Below, piece by piece: positions 9,643 through 16,658 of a DNA stretch of 64,000 nt. The position numbers were made by a program, and so were the translations under genes. The DNA comes from CADEED01 sp043747835. Its GTDB lineage: Bacteria; Pseudomonadota; Gammaproteobacteria; Steroidobacterales; Steroidobacteraceae. Below the pieces are notes generated by a model. That model made no database searches. It had not been told where the DNA came from and worked only from the letters and a program-made list of their open reading frames with translations. The DNA lies in NCBI GenBank assembly GCA_043747835.1, contig JAYTOK010000001.1, positions 1 to 64,000 of the forward strand, read 5' to 3'. Every line of letters begins with the position of its first letter. Position 1 is the stretch's first letter.

Positions 9643-9670
9643 GAGGGGGTCAAAAATGGTCGAAATCAAA

Positions 9671-9713
9671 GAGTTTTGCCGCCCCTGTACAGGCAAAAAC
9701 TCGCCGGTATAAT
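9671..9713 (+). promoter_or_regulatory. dksA promoter with overlapping inverted repeat
   Basis: A perfect -10 hexamer TATAAT (9708-9713) precedes dksA. No good -35 is visible at 17 bp spacing. Instead the -35 position falls inside a nested inverted repeat: outer arms GAGTTTTGCC (9671-9680) and GGCAAAAACTC (9692-9702), and a central perfect palindrome CCTGTACAGG (9684-9693). This layout suggests a regulator-dependent promoter; the regulator is unknown. The outer arms could also fold in the queF 3' end, but no T-run follows. Confidence 0.5.
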
Positions 9714-9768
9714 CCCGCACCCTGCAAACCGGCCCCCCTTCCCGGACTTGGGCCTGGAGCGACAAACG

Positions 9769-10584
9769 ATGCCGACCAAGAGAGCGGTTTCGAAGCCCGC
9801 CAAGGCCAAGAAAGTCGAGAAACCAAAGTTGACCGCAAAGAAGCCCGTGGCGAAAGCCGCTGCCGCCAAGACCCCTGTTAAACCCGTTGCCGCGAAAGCG
9901 CCAGCCGCCAAGCCGGTTGCCGTGCCCGCGACCAAGCCTGTAGCCGTTGCGAAACCCGCGCCGGTCGCGAGCCATGGTGCGAGTTCTGCCGCCAGCAGCG
10001 CACCCGTCGCGCAGGCAATACGCAAGACGCCGCCGTCCGAGCGCATCGTCGTGACCGCCACCGGCGTGCCGAGCCAGTCGTCAGGCAACCTGTCGCGCGC
10101 GCCGGCCTCCGAGGCTGACGGTGACGATTCCAACGACGCCAGCAGCCTGCTCGCAGGTCCGCGCAATGTAACGCCGTACATCACCAAGCGTGGTGAGGCG
10201 TACATGAACAAGGAGCAGCTTGTTCACTTTCGGGAAATCCTGAATGGCTGGAAGCGGGACCTGATGCAGGAAGTCGACCGCACCGTCTCGCACATGAAGG
10301 ACGAAGCGGCGAACTTCCCGGATCCGAACGATCGCGCCACGCAGGAGGAGGAATTCAGCCTCGAACTGCGCACCCGCGACCGCGAGCGCAAGCTGATCCG
10401 CAAGATCGACGAAGCGTTGAAGCGAGTCGAAGACGGCAGCTTCGGTTACTGCCTCGAGACCGGCGAAGAGATCGGCGTGAAACGTCTCGAAGCGCGTCCC
10501 GTCGCGACACTGACGATCGAAGCGCAAGAGCGCCGCGAGCGTCGTGAGCGGCAGTACGGCGATAGAGACGACAGATACCGTTGA
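9769..10584 (+). CDS. dksA: RNA polymerase-binding transcription factor DksA, zinc-Cys-poor, with Lys/Ala/Pro-rich N-terminus
   Basis: Secondary-channel RNA polymerase regulator that works with ppGpp. The ATG at 9769 has a GGAG ribosome site upstream. Residues 1 to about 130 are a Lys/Ala/Pro/Val-rich, probably disordered extension resembling histone H1-like tails. The DksA core follows (about 140-271) with the coiled-coil tip DPNDRA at 185-190, which keeps the functional D-x-x-D-x-A residues. In the zinc-finger region only the first Cys (228) remains; the other three positions are Thr, Thr and Ala, as in the zinc-independent DksA versions known elsewhere in Proteobacteria. gluQ follows, as in E. 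coli. Confidence 0.9.
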   Translation: MPTKRAVSKPAKAKKVEKPKLTAKKPVAKAAAAKTPVKPVAAKAPAAKPVAVPATKPVAVAKPAPVASHGASSAASSAPVAQAIRKTPPSERIVVTATGVPSQSSGNLSRAPASEADGDDSNDASSLLAGPRNVTPYITKRGEAYMNKEQLVHFREILNGWKRDLMQEVDRTVSHMKDEAANFPDPNDRATQEEEFSLELRTRDRERKLIRKIDEALKRVEDGSFGYCLETGEEIGVKRLEARPVATLTIEAQERRERRERQYGDRDDRYR

Positions 10585-10610
10585 TCGCGACGGATCGCAT
10601 CCTGATTGAC

Positions 10611-10672
10611 CACTCGCGGACGCCGCCCCTTCAGGGCGGCGTTTTCCTTCGTGGGGCGTGAGCCCCTGGGAA
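10611..10672 (+). repeat. terminator-containing repeat element, copy A
   Basis: About 60 bp shared with 12742-12807 (opposite orientation). After the common CACTCG and a 4-bp indel, 52 of the last 56 positions are identical. The core is an intrinsic terminator hairpin (CGCCGCCC, loop CTTCA, GGGCGGCG, then TTTTCC; 10620-10647), followed by a conserved tail with a small GGGGC-GTGA-GCCCC hairpin. It terminates dksA and overlaps the 5' end of gluQ. Confidence 0.8.
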
Positions 10673-11547
10673 GGTTCGCCCCGTCCCCCACCGGGCCCCT
10701 GCACTCGGGATCGCTGCTGGCTGCCGTCGGCAGCTATCTCGACGCCCGCGCCGCGGGTGCGCGCTGGTTAGTCCGAATCGAAGATCTCGACACGCCGCGA
10801 GTCATCCCCGGTTGCGCCGACGAACAACTGCGCACGCTCGAAGCCTTCGGATTCGAATGGGATGGCGACGTGCTCCACCAGAGCACCCGCCGCGACGCGT
10901 ACCGCGCGGCGATCGCCGGGCTCGACGCCGCCAGCCGGGTATTCCGCTGCAGTTGTTCGCGCAGAGATCTCGTCGGTGACGAAAACGATACGCACCGATA
11001 TCCCGGCACCTGCCGCAATGGACCCACGAAGCCGGGCCCGGTGGCGCTGCGCTTTCGCGTGAGCGGCGGGCCTATCCACTTCGACGATCGTCTTCTCGGA
11101 CCCCGGCAGTTCGATCTGACGAACCTGGGCGACATCGTCATCGAGCGCCGCGACGGCCTCGCGACCTACCAGCTCGCCGTCGTCGTCGACGATGCATTTC
11201 AGAACGTCACGCGCGTGGTGAGGGGCGCGGACCTCGAAGCCAGCACTCCCTGGCAGATCGACCTGCAGCGCGCACTCGGAATTCCGACGCCTAGCTACGC
11301 ACACCTGCCGCTGCTGCTCGAAGCGGACGGGCGGAAGCTCTCCAAGTCGAGACATGCGCTGCCCATCGATCCCGCTTCGGCTCCCGAAGCACTTGTTTCG
11401 ACCCTTACGCTTTTGTCGCAGGCGCCTCCGCCCGATCTCGCGCGGTCTTCGACCGCGGATGTCTGGAAATGGGCGCTGGCGAACTGGAACCCGCAAGCGC
11501 TGGTGGGGAAGCCCGAGGTGCGGTTGTCCGTGCACGGCGACAGATAA
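10651..11547 (+). CDS. gluQ: glutamyl-Q tRNA(Asp) synthetase
   Basis: Truncated GluRS-like enzyme that attaches glutamate to queuosine in tRNA-Asp. It has the class I signature GRFAPSPTGPLHSGS (HIGH equivalent HSGS), a zinc-binding insertion with CSCSRRD and a downstream Tyr/Cys, and KLSKS near residue 232. It lacks an anticodon-binding domain, as expected for the family. The start is uncertain: the open frame begins at TTG 10606, and GTG 10651 gives 298 aa (family about 300). Neither has a clear Shine-Dalgarno, and both lie inside repeat copy A. Position after dksA matches E. coli, where a terminator between the two limits gluQ expression. Confidence 0.9.
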   Translation: MGREPLGRFAPSPTGPLHSGSLLAAVGSYLDARAAGARWLVRIEDLDTPRVIPGCADEQLRTLEAFGFEWDGDVLHQSTRRDAYRAAIAGLDAASRVFRCSCSRRDLVGDENDTHRYPGTCRNGPTKPGPVALRFRVSGGPIHFDDRLLGPRQFDLTNLGDIVIERRDGLATYQLAVVVDDAFQNVTRVVRGADLEASTPWQIDLQRALGIPTPSYAHLPLLLEADGRKLSKSRHALPIDPASAPEALVSTLTLLSQAPPPDLARSSTADVWKWALANWNPQALVGKPEVRLSVHGDR

Positions 11548-11618
11548 GCAGATTTTGCGGGGAAAATTGTGGGGTGCGGAAAGGTGTACTAAGGTAGCCG
11601 GCACATGGAGGGTGAGTA

Positions 11619-12119
11619 ATGAGCGATCCACGCATCATCAAGAAGTACCCGAATCGTCGTCTCTACGACACGGTGCAGAGCAAATACATCACGCTCGCCG
11701 ACATCCGGTCTCTCGTACTCGAACGAATCGACTTTGTCGTCATCGACAAGAAGTCGCAGGACGACATCACTCGCAGCATCCTGCTGCAGGTCATCGCCGA
11801 GCAGGAGCACGGCGTCGATCCGGTGATGAGTCGCGATTTCCTGTCGCAAGTCATCCGTTCGTACGGCGGCAATCTGCAGAACCTTTTGAGCAGCTATCTC
11901 GAACAGAGCATGAAGCTGTTCGGATCGCAGCAGCGCGAGCTGCGCGAGAAGGTGAAGGCGGTTGTCGGCATGGACCCGGTGGAGACGGTCGCGGGTGTCG
12001 CGCAACGCAACTACCAACGCTGGCGTTCCGTGCAGGATGAAATCTTCCGCACGCTCATGAACGCGACGGGTCGACGCGACGGCGACGATAAGCCGTCGGA
12101 CGGTCCGAGCCACCAGTAG
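11619..12119 (+). CDS. phaR: polyhydroxyalkanoate synthesis regulator PhaR
   Basis: DNA- and granule-binding repressor that controls phasin and polyhydroxyalkanoate genes in PHA producers. The N-terminal PHB_acc_N domain starts with the invariant IIKKYPNRRLYDT and continues to about residue 65; a PHB accumulation regulatory domain follows (about 70-110). The 166-residue size and a charged tail are normal. A strong GGAGG lies 7 nt before the ATG. No PHA synthase or phasin gene is in this window, so the target genes lie elsewhere. Confidence 0.92.
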   Translation: MSDPRIIKKYPNRRLYDTVQSKYITLADIRSLVLERIDFVVIDKKSQDDITRSILLQVIAEQEHGVDPVMSRDFLSQVIRSYGGNLQNLLSSYLEQSMKLFGSQQRELREKVKAVVGMDPVETVAGVAQRNYQRWRSVQDEIFRTLMNATGRRDGDDKPSDGPSHQ

Positions 12120-12137
12120 CTCGCGTTCGATCACGAA

Positions 12138-12165
12138 CCCGCGCCGCTCAAAGGCGCGGGCTTCC
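12138..12165 (+). terminator. hairpin downstream of phaR
   Basis: A perfect 8-bp stem CCCGCGCC/GGCGCGGG with a 7-nt loop starts 18 nt after the phaR stop and is followed by a C/T-rich but T-poor run. It probably weakens readthrough into the next gene. Confidence 0.55.
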
Positions 12166-12188
12166 TCTCCCCATATCTCCCTTTCCGC

Positions 12189-12731
12189 ATGGCGCTTTGC
12201 CCGCAGTGTGTTCACTCCGAGCTCGTGCACACGATGCTCAACGACAACCTCGCGGCATACAGCTGTGGCAACTGCCTGGGCACTCTCGTGAGCCTGGTCG
12301 CGTACCGCGCGTGGCGCGAACGCGCGGCACGCGACTCGCTGCGGGCCATGCCGACAGCGGAACCCGATGTGACTCCGTCGGATTCCATCGGCGCGAAGAA
12401 GTGTCCGAAGTGCCGCTCGGTGATGCTCAAGTACCGAATCACTTCCGGGAAATCCAACCGTCTCGACTACTGCCCGCATTGCGAGGAGATCTGGCTCGAC
12501 GACGGTGAGTGGGAACTCGTCGAGAGTCTCGTCACCGCGGGCGACTTCGCGAAGGTGTTCACGCAGGCGTGGCAGTACGCCGTGCGCGCGGGGGTGACGT
12601 CCGCGATGGAAGAACAGCGACTGCGAGAGATGCTGGGCGGGGATTTCGAACGCGTTGCGGAGTTCGCGCGGTGGCTGGAGACGCAGCCTGCGAAGGCTGA
12701 GATTCTCGCGAGATTTTCACGTCGCAAATAA
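12189..12731 (+). CDS. double zinc-ribbon protein, function unknown
   Basis: A 180-residue protein with two zinc ribbons. The first, near the N-terminus, uses CPQC and CGNC (residues 4-37). The second, about residues 76-110, uses CPKC and CPHC followed by EEIWLDDGE, the typical zf-TFIIB/transcription-factor zinc-ribbon pattern. The last 70 residues are helical with no recognised domain. There is no signal peptide, so it is probably cytoplasmic. No good ribosome site precedes the ATG, yet the first zinc ribbon begins at residue 4, which supports this start. No function can be assigned; nucleic-acid or protein binding is a guess from the ribbons. Confidence 0.75.
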   Translation: MALCPQCVHSELVHTMLNDNLAAYSCGNCLGTLVSLVAYRAWRERAARDSLRAMPTAEPDVTPSDSIGAKKCPKCRSVMLKYRITSGKSNRLDYCPHCEEIWLDDGEWELVESLVTAGDFAKVFTQAWQYAVRAGVTSAMEEQRLREMLGGDFERVAEFARWLETQPAKAEILARFSRRK

Positions 12732-12741
12732 AAACGCCGTG

Positions 12742-12807
12742 TTCCCAGGGTCTCACGCCCCACAACGGAAAACGCCGCCCTGAGGGGGCGGCGTCCGTGA
12801 TCGAGTG
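12742..12807 (-). repeat. terminator-containing repeat element, copy B
   Basis: Inverted counterpart of 10611-10672. Read on the minus strand it has the same terminator hairpin (arms about 12770-12795, then TTTTCC) and the same tail. It lies downstream of pnp in pnp's orientation, just beyond the GGGTCAGATC hairpin, and probably terminates that operon. Copy A has the same relation to dksA. Confidence 0.8.
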
Positions 12808-12810
12808 AAA

Positions 12811-12835
12811 GGGTCAGATCAATAGATCTGACCCC
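12811..12835. terminator. GGGGTCAGATC palindromic hairpin, bidirectional
   Basis: Arms GGGTCAGATC and GATCTGACCC with an AATA loop, the same arms as the element at 2634-2659. On the minus strand it is followed by TTTCAC. It sits between the convergent zinc-ribbon gene and pnp, only 3 nt from repeat copy B. Confidence 0.65.
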
Positions 12836-12841
12836 GTTCAA

Positions 12842-14932
12842 TCAGTTCGTGGCGGGGACGTCTCTCATCGAGAGGCGCACACGACCCTGGCGGTCGACTT
12901 CGAGCACCTTCACGCGCACGTTGTCGCCTTCCTTCAGCTTGTCCGACACCTTCTCGACACGCTCCTCGCTGATCTGCGAGATGTGCACGAGACCGTCGCG
13001 GCCCGGCAGGATCGTGACGAACGCGCCGAAGTCCATGAGGCGGACGACCTTGCCTTCGTAGATGCGGCCGACTTCAATGTCGGCGGTGATCAACTCGATA
13101 CGCGCCAGCGCTTCGCGACCGGCGGCGCCCGAGACGCTCGCGATCTTGACCGTGCCGTCGTTCTCGATGTCGATCGTCGTGCCAGTCTCTTCGGTGATCT
13201 GGCGGATGACCGCGCCACCCTTGCCGATGACGTCGCGGATCTTCTCCGGGTCGATCTTGAGCGTGATGATCGAAGGCGCCCACTCGGACATCTTCTCGCG
13301 CGAACTCGAGATGACCTTGTTCATCTCCTCGAGGATGTGCAGTCGGCCTTCCTTCGCCTGCGCGAGAGCAACCTTCATGATCTCGGGCGAGATGCCCTCG
13401 ACCTTGATGTCCATCTGCAGCGCGGTGACGCCGTCTTTCGAACCGGCGACCTTGAAGTCCATGTCGCCCAAGTGATCTTCGTCACCCAGGATGTCGGTGA
13501 GGACCTTGAAGCGCTCGCCTTCGAGCACGAGGCCCATGGCGACGCCCGCGACCGGCGCCTTGATCGGCACGCCCGCATCCATCAGCGACAGTGACGCGCC
13601 GCAGACGGAAGCCATCGACGACGAACCGTTCGACTCGAGAATTTCCGAGACGATGCGGATCACGTACGGGAATTTTTCCATGTCCGGCATCATCGCGGCG
13701 ATGCCGCGGCGGGCCAGGTTGCCGTGACCGATTTCACGGCGCTTCGGCGATCCCATCATTCCCGTCTCACCGACGGAGAACGGAGGGAAGTTGTAGTGGA
13801 ACATGAACGGCTCGCGGCGTTCGCCTTCGAGCGCATCGATGATCTGCGCGTCGCGGCCGGTGCCGAGCGTCGTCGCGACCAGCGCCTGCGTCTCGCCACG
13901 CGTGAACAGCGCCGAACCGTGCGTACGCGGCAGCACACCCACCTTCACGGTGATCGGGCGAACCGTCGTCGCATTGCGGCCGTCGATGCGCGGCTCGCCG
14001 TTGAGGATGCGCTGACGGACGATGTTGCTCTCGAGCTTGAACAGTGAGTCGTCGACGTTATCGGCGGTGTACTTGGCAGCATCACCTTCCGACAGCGCGG
14101 CGATCGCGGCGGCCTTGATCTCCTTGACCTTGGCGGAGCGTGATTGCTTCTCGGTGATCAGATAGGCATCCGACAACGCCTTCTGCGCATTCGCGACAAC
14201 GGCGGCATCGAGCTCCGCGCTCGCGGCGTTCGGCTTCCAGTCCCACTTCGGCTTGCCAACCGCGGCGACCATTTCGTTGATCGTCTTGATCGCGACCTGC
14301 ATCTGCTCGTGACCGAACACGACGGCGCCGAGCATCTGCTCTTCCGAAAGGCCAGACGCTTCGGATTCGACCATCAGCACCGACTTCTGCGTGCCGGCGA
14401 CCACGAGGTGCAACTGCGATTCGGTCAGTTCCTTGCGGGTCGGGTTCAGGAGGTACTTGCCGTCCTTGTAACCCACTCGCGCGGCGCCGATCGGGCCCGC
14501 GAACGGAACTCCGGCGAGCGACAGCGCGGCCGAGGCGCCAATCAGCGAAGGAATGTCGGCGTCGATATCCGGATCCATCGACAGCACCAGCGCCACGACC
14601 TGCACTTCATTGAAGAAGCCATCGGGGAAGAGCGGACGGATCGGACGGTCGATGAGACGCGAGGTGAGCGTTTCTTTTTCCGTCGGACGGCCTTCGCGCT
14701 TGAAGAAGCCGCCGGGGATGCGGCCTGCGGCGTAAGTCTTCTCGACGTAGTTGACGGTCAGCGGGAAGAAGTCCTTGCCCGGCACCGCTTTCTTGGCGGC
14801 GACGGCGGTGACGAGGACCACGGTGTCGCCCATGGAAACGACGACGGATGCGGAGGCCTGCCGCGCGATTTCACCGGTCTCGATCGAAATCGAATGTTGG
14901 CCGTATTGAAAAGATTTCTTTAAAGCGCTCAC
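12842..14932 (-). CDS. pnp: polynucleotide phosphorylase
   Basis: 3'-5' phosphorolytic exoribonuclease and degradosome component. The 696 residues contain two RNase PH domains (about 1-230 and 310-545) separated by a helical linker, then a KH domain with GKGG and a C-terminal S1 domain (LMDFGAFVTILPGRDGLVHIS). Family length is about 700. It is the last gene of the rimP-to-pnp operon, after rpsO and the rpsO terminator, the same order as E. coli. Confidence 0.97.
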   Translation of the reverse strand: MSALKKSFQYGQHSISIETGEIARQASASVVVSMGDTVVLVTAVAAKKAVPGKDFFPLTVNYVEKTYAAGRIPGGFFKREGRPTEKETLTSRLIDRPIRPLFPDGFFNEVQVVALVLSMDPDIDADIPSLIGASAALSLAGVPFAGPIGAARVGYKDGKYLLNPTRKELTESQLHLVVAGTQKSVLMVESEASGLSEEQMLGAVVFGHEQMQVAIKTINEMVAAVGKPKWDWKPNAASAELDAAVVANAQKALSDAYLITEKQSRSAKVKEIKAAAIAALSEGDAAKYTADNVDDSLFKLESNIVRQRILNGEPRIDGRNATTVRPITVKVGVLPRTHGSALFTRGETQALVATTLGTGRDAQIIDALEGERREPFMFHYNFPPFSVGETGMMGSPKRREIGHGNLARRGIAAMMPDMEKFPYVIRIVSEILESNGSSSMASVCGASLSLMDAGVPIKAPVAGVAMGLVLEGERFKVLTDILGDEDHLGDMDFKVAGSKDGVTALQMDIKVEGISPEIMKVALAQAKEGRLHILEEMNKVISSSREKMSEWAPSIITLKIDPEKIRDVIGKGGAVIRQITEETGTTIDIENDGTVKIASVSGAAGREALARIELITADIEVGRIYEGKVVRLMDFGAFVTILPGRDGLVHISQISEERVEKVSDKLKEGDNVRVKVLEVDRQGRVRLSMRDVPATN

Positions 14933-14983
14933 GCTTTCATTCCTTGGAGGGGCGCCTGCCCCGAGTGCGTTTTGGTCTTGGAG

Positions 14984-15019
14984 TAAAACGAAGAAGGCCG
15001 CGCAGGGTGCGCGGCCTTC
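14984..15019 (-). terminator. rpsO intrinsic terminator
   Basis: A perfect 12-bp stem (14993-15019) with a 3-nt loop, followed on the minus strand by TTCGTTTT, lies between rpsO and pnp. A terminator at this position is known in E. coli, where part of the transcription reads through into pnp. Confidence 0.85.
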
Positions 15020-15030
15020 AGGTTCGGTTT

Positions 15031-15300
15031 TTAGCGCCGGAGGCCCAAGCGCTCGACGACTTCCTGGTACTTCGAAGGCAGGGTGGCCTTGAGGTAGTCG
15101 AGGAGCTTGCGTCGCTGGTTGACTAGCTTCACGAGCCCACGACGCGAAGCGTGGTCGCGCTTGTGCGCGCCGAAGTGGTCTCCGAGTCCGTTGATGCGCT
15201 CGGAGAGCAATGCAATCTGGACTTCGGGGGAGCCGGTGTCATTGGCGGCGCGGCGGAATTGCTCGGCAACGCCGGCTTTCTTTTCTGTGGCGAGAGACAT
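15031..15300 (-). CDS. rpsO: 30S ribosomal protein S15
   Basis: Primary 16S rRNA-binding protein of the small subunit. The 89-residue length is exactly usual, and the LSERINGLGDHFGAHKRDHASRRGL segment that carries the rRNA-contacting His/Asp/Ser residues is intact. It lies between truB and pnp as in E. coli. The 83-bp truB-rpsO gap probably contains its own promoter, but I could not identify convincing hexamers. Confidence 0.97.
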   Translation of the reverse strand: MSLATEKKAGVAEQFRRAANDTGSPEVQIALLSERINGLGDHFGAHKRDHASRRGLVKLVNQRRKLLDYLKATLPSKYQEVVERLGLRR

Positions 15301-15383
15301 CAGTTTCGATTCCTCAAGACGTAAATATTTGCCCGTATTTTGCGGGCGCGAATTCTACCGAAAACATTCTGCAAAGCATAGGT

Positions 15384-16274
15384 TTACGTAGCGCTCGGCC
15401 GGATCAGGCGACGCGGCTGCAATCGGCCTTCCGGCAGAACCTCCGCGAGGCCCAGGAATGCACTGTCGGGGCCATAGAGGCGAACGCGTCGCCCGACCTC
15501 GGCCCCGGGGTCGGAATTGCATCGAACCGCCTGGCCGTGGCGTACGGCGGATACCTGGCTCTCGTCGAGCGTCGCCCGCGGGACGCTTTGTAACGCGGCA
15601 TCGGCCGGCAGCAACCCCTGGCCAGTCGCGGCTCCCGCGAGTGCCGCCTCGAGCGTCACCATGGGCAAGCCGCGGAATGGCTCGACCCACGGCCGCCGCA
15701 GTTTCGTCAGATGGCCCAGTGTTCCCAGGGCGCGCGCGATGTCCTCGCCAAGCACGCGGATATAGGTCCCCTTCGCGCACTCGCAGGCGAGGTCGACCGA
15801 CGTCGTCCCGAGTTGAACCAGCGTGAGCTCGCGGATCTCGATCGAGCGGGCGGCGCGCTCGACCTCGATCCCCTTGCGGGCGAGTTCGTAGAGCGGACGC
15901 CCATTGCGCTTGAGTGCTGAATACATCGGGGGCACTTGCTGGTGAATGCCGCGAAACCCCGCGAGCACTCGCTCGACCGCGGCCGCGTCGAGCATCGGCA
16001 CCGGCGCTTCCTCGACGATGGCGCCCTCTGCGTCGCCCGTATCCGTGCGTGAACCCAGCTTTATCGTGAATTCGTACGCCTTCGCGCCGGATTCGATCTC
16101 CGCGATGACCTTGGTCGCCTCGTCGAGGCACAGGGGCAACATGCCCGTCGCCATCGGATCGAGCGTGCCCACGTGGCCCGCGCTCGACGCGTTGAACGCG
16201 CGGCGCACGCGCTGCAAGGCGCCGTTCGACGTGAGACCCGTGGGTTTGTCGAGCAGGAGGATGCCGTTCGGCAT
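15384..16274 (-). CDS. truB: tRNA pseudouridine(55) synthase TruB
   Basis: Makes pseudouridine 55 in the T-loop of tRNAs. The catalytic Asp is in GHVGTLDPMATGMLPL (about residue 39), and KAYEF and RRPWVEPF match the family. A C-terminal PUA-like domain spans about residues 240-296. The 296-residue size fits the bacterial type with the extra C-terminal domain. It follows rbfA by 11 nt in the operon. Confidence 0.96.
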   Translation of the reverse strand: MPNGILLLDKPTGLTSNGALQRVRRAFNASSAGHVGTLDPMATGMLPLCLDEATKVIAEIESGAKAYEFTIKLGSRTDTGDAEGAIVEEAPVPMLDAAAVERVLAGFRGIHQQVPPMYSALKRNGRPLYELARKGIEVERAARSIEIRELTLVQLGTTSVDLACECAKGTYIRVLGEDIARALGTLGHLTKLRRPWVEPFRGLPMVTLEAALAGAATGQGLLPADAALQSVPRATLDESQVSAVRHGQAVRCNSDPGAEVGRRVRLYGPDSAFLGLAEVLPEGRLQPRRLIRPSAT

Positions 16275-16285
16275 GCAGCGGCGCG

Positions 16286-16654
16286 TCAGTCGTCTTTTCG
16301 ATGATCGGACTTCACGGCGCCATCGATGAGGCGCGTGAGCTTGTCCGCATTTTCGATCTGCTCGTCGTAGACGAATTCGAGCTTGGGCGCATGACGCAGC
16401 TGCAGCGCGCGGCCCACTTCACCCCGCAGGAAACCCGCGGCGCGCGCAAGGCCCTCGCCGACTTCCACGGGCGAGTGCTTGCCGCCGAACGGGACGAAGT
16501 AGATGCGCGCGGTGGACATGTCCGGCGCGATCGTGACCGAGGTCAACGTCACGTTGCCGACTCTCGGATCGCGCACTTCACGCGACACGAGTGTCGACAA
16601 CACACGCTGCATTTCGCCCTCGATGCGGGCGATTCTTTGAGACTTGGCACTCAT
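16286..16654 (-). CDS. rbfA: 30S ribosome-binding factor RbfA
   Basis: Late 30S maturation factor that binds the 16S 5' helix region; single KH-like fold. Of 122 residues, the segment beginning RIARIEGEMQRVLSTLV and the DMSTARIYFVPFGG strand match the family. It lies 4 nt after infB and before truB, the standard infB-rbfA-truB order. Confidence 0.95.
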   Translation of the reverse strand: MSAKSQRIARIEGEMQRVLSTLVSREVRDPRVGNVTLTSVTIAPDMSTARIYFVPFGGKHSPVEVGEGLARAAGFLRGEVGRALQLRHAPKLEFVYDEQIENADKLTRLIDGAVKSDHRKDD

Positions 16655-16658
16655 GGGG

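Noticed and set aside
9640..9660. GGGGGTCAAAAATGG after queF as another GGGGTCAGATC repeat copy
   Set aside because: Only the first six bases match, and the second arm is missing.
15301..15383. Promoter with TAGAAT for rpsO
   Set aside because: No acceptable -35 hexamer at 16-18 bp; left unassigned.
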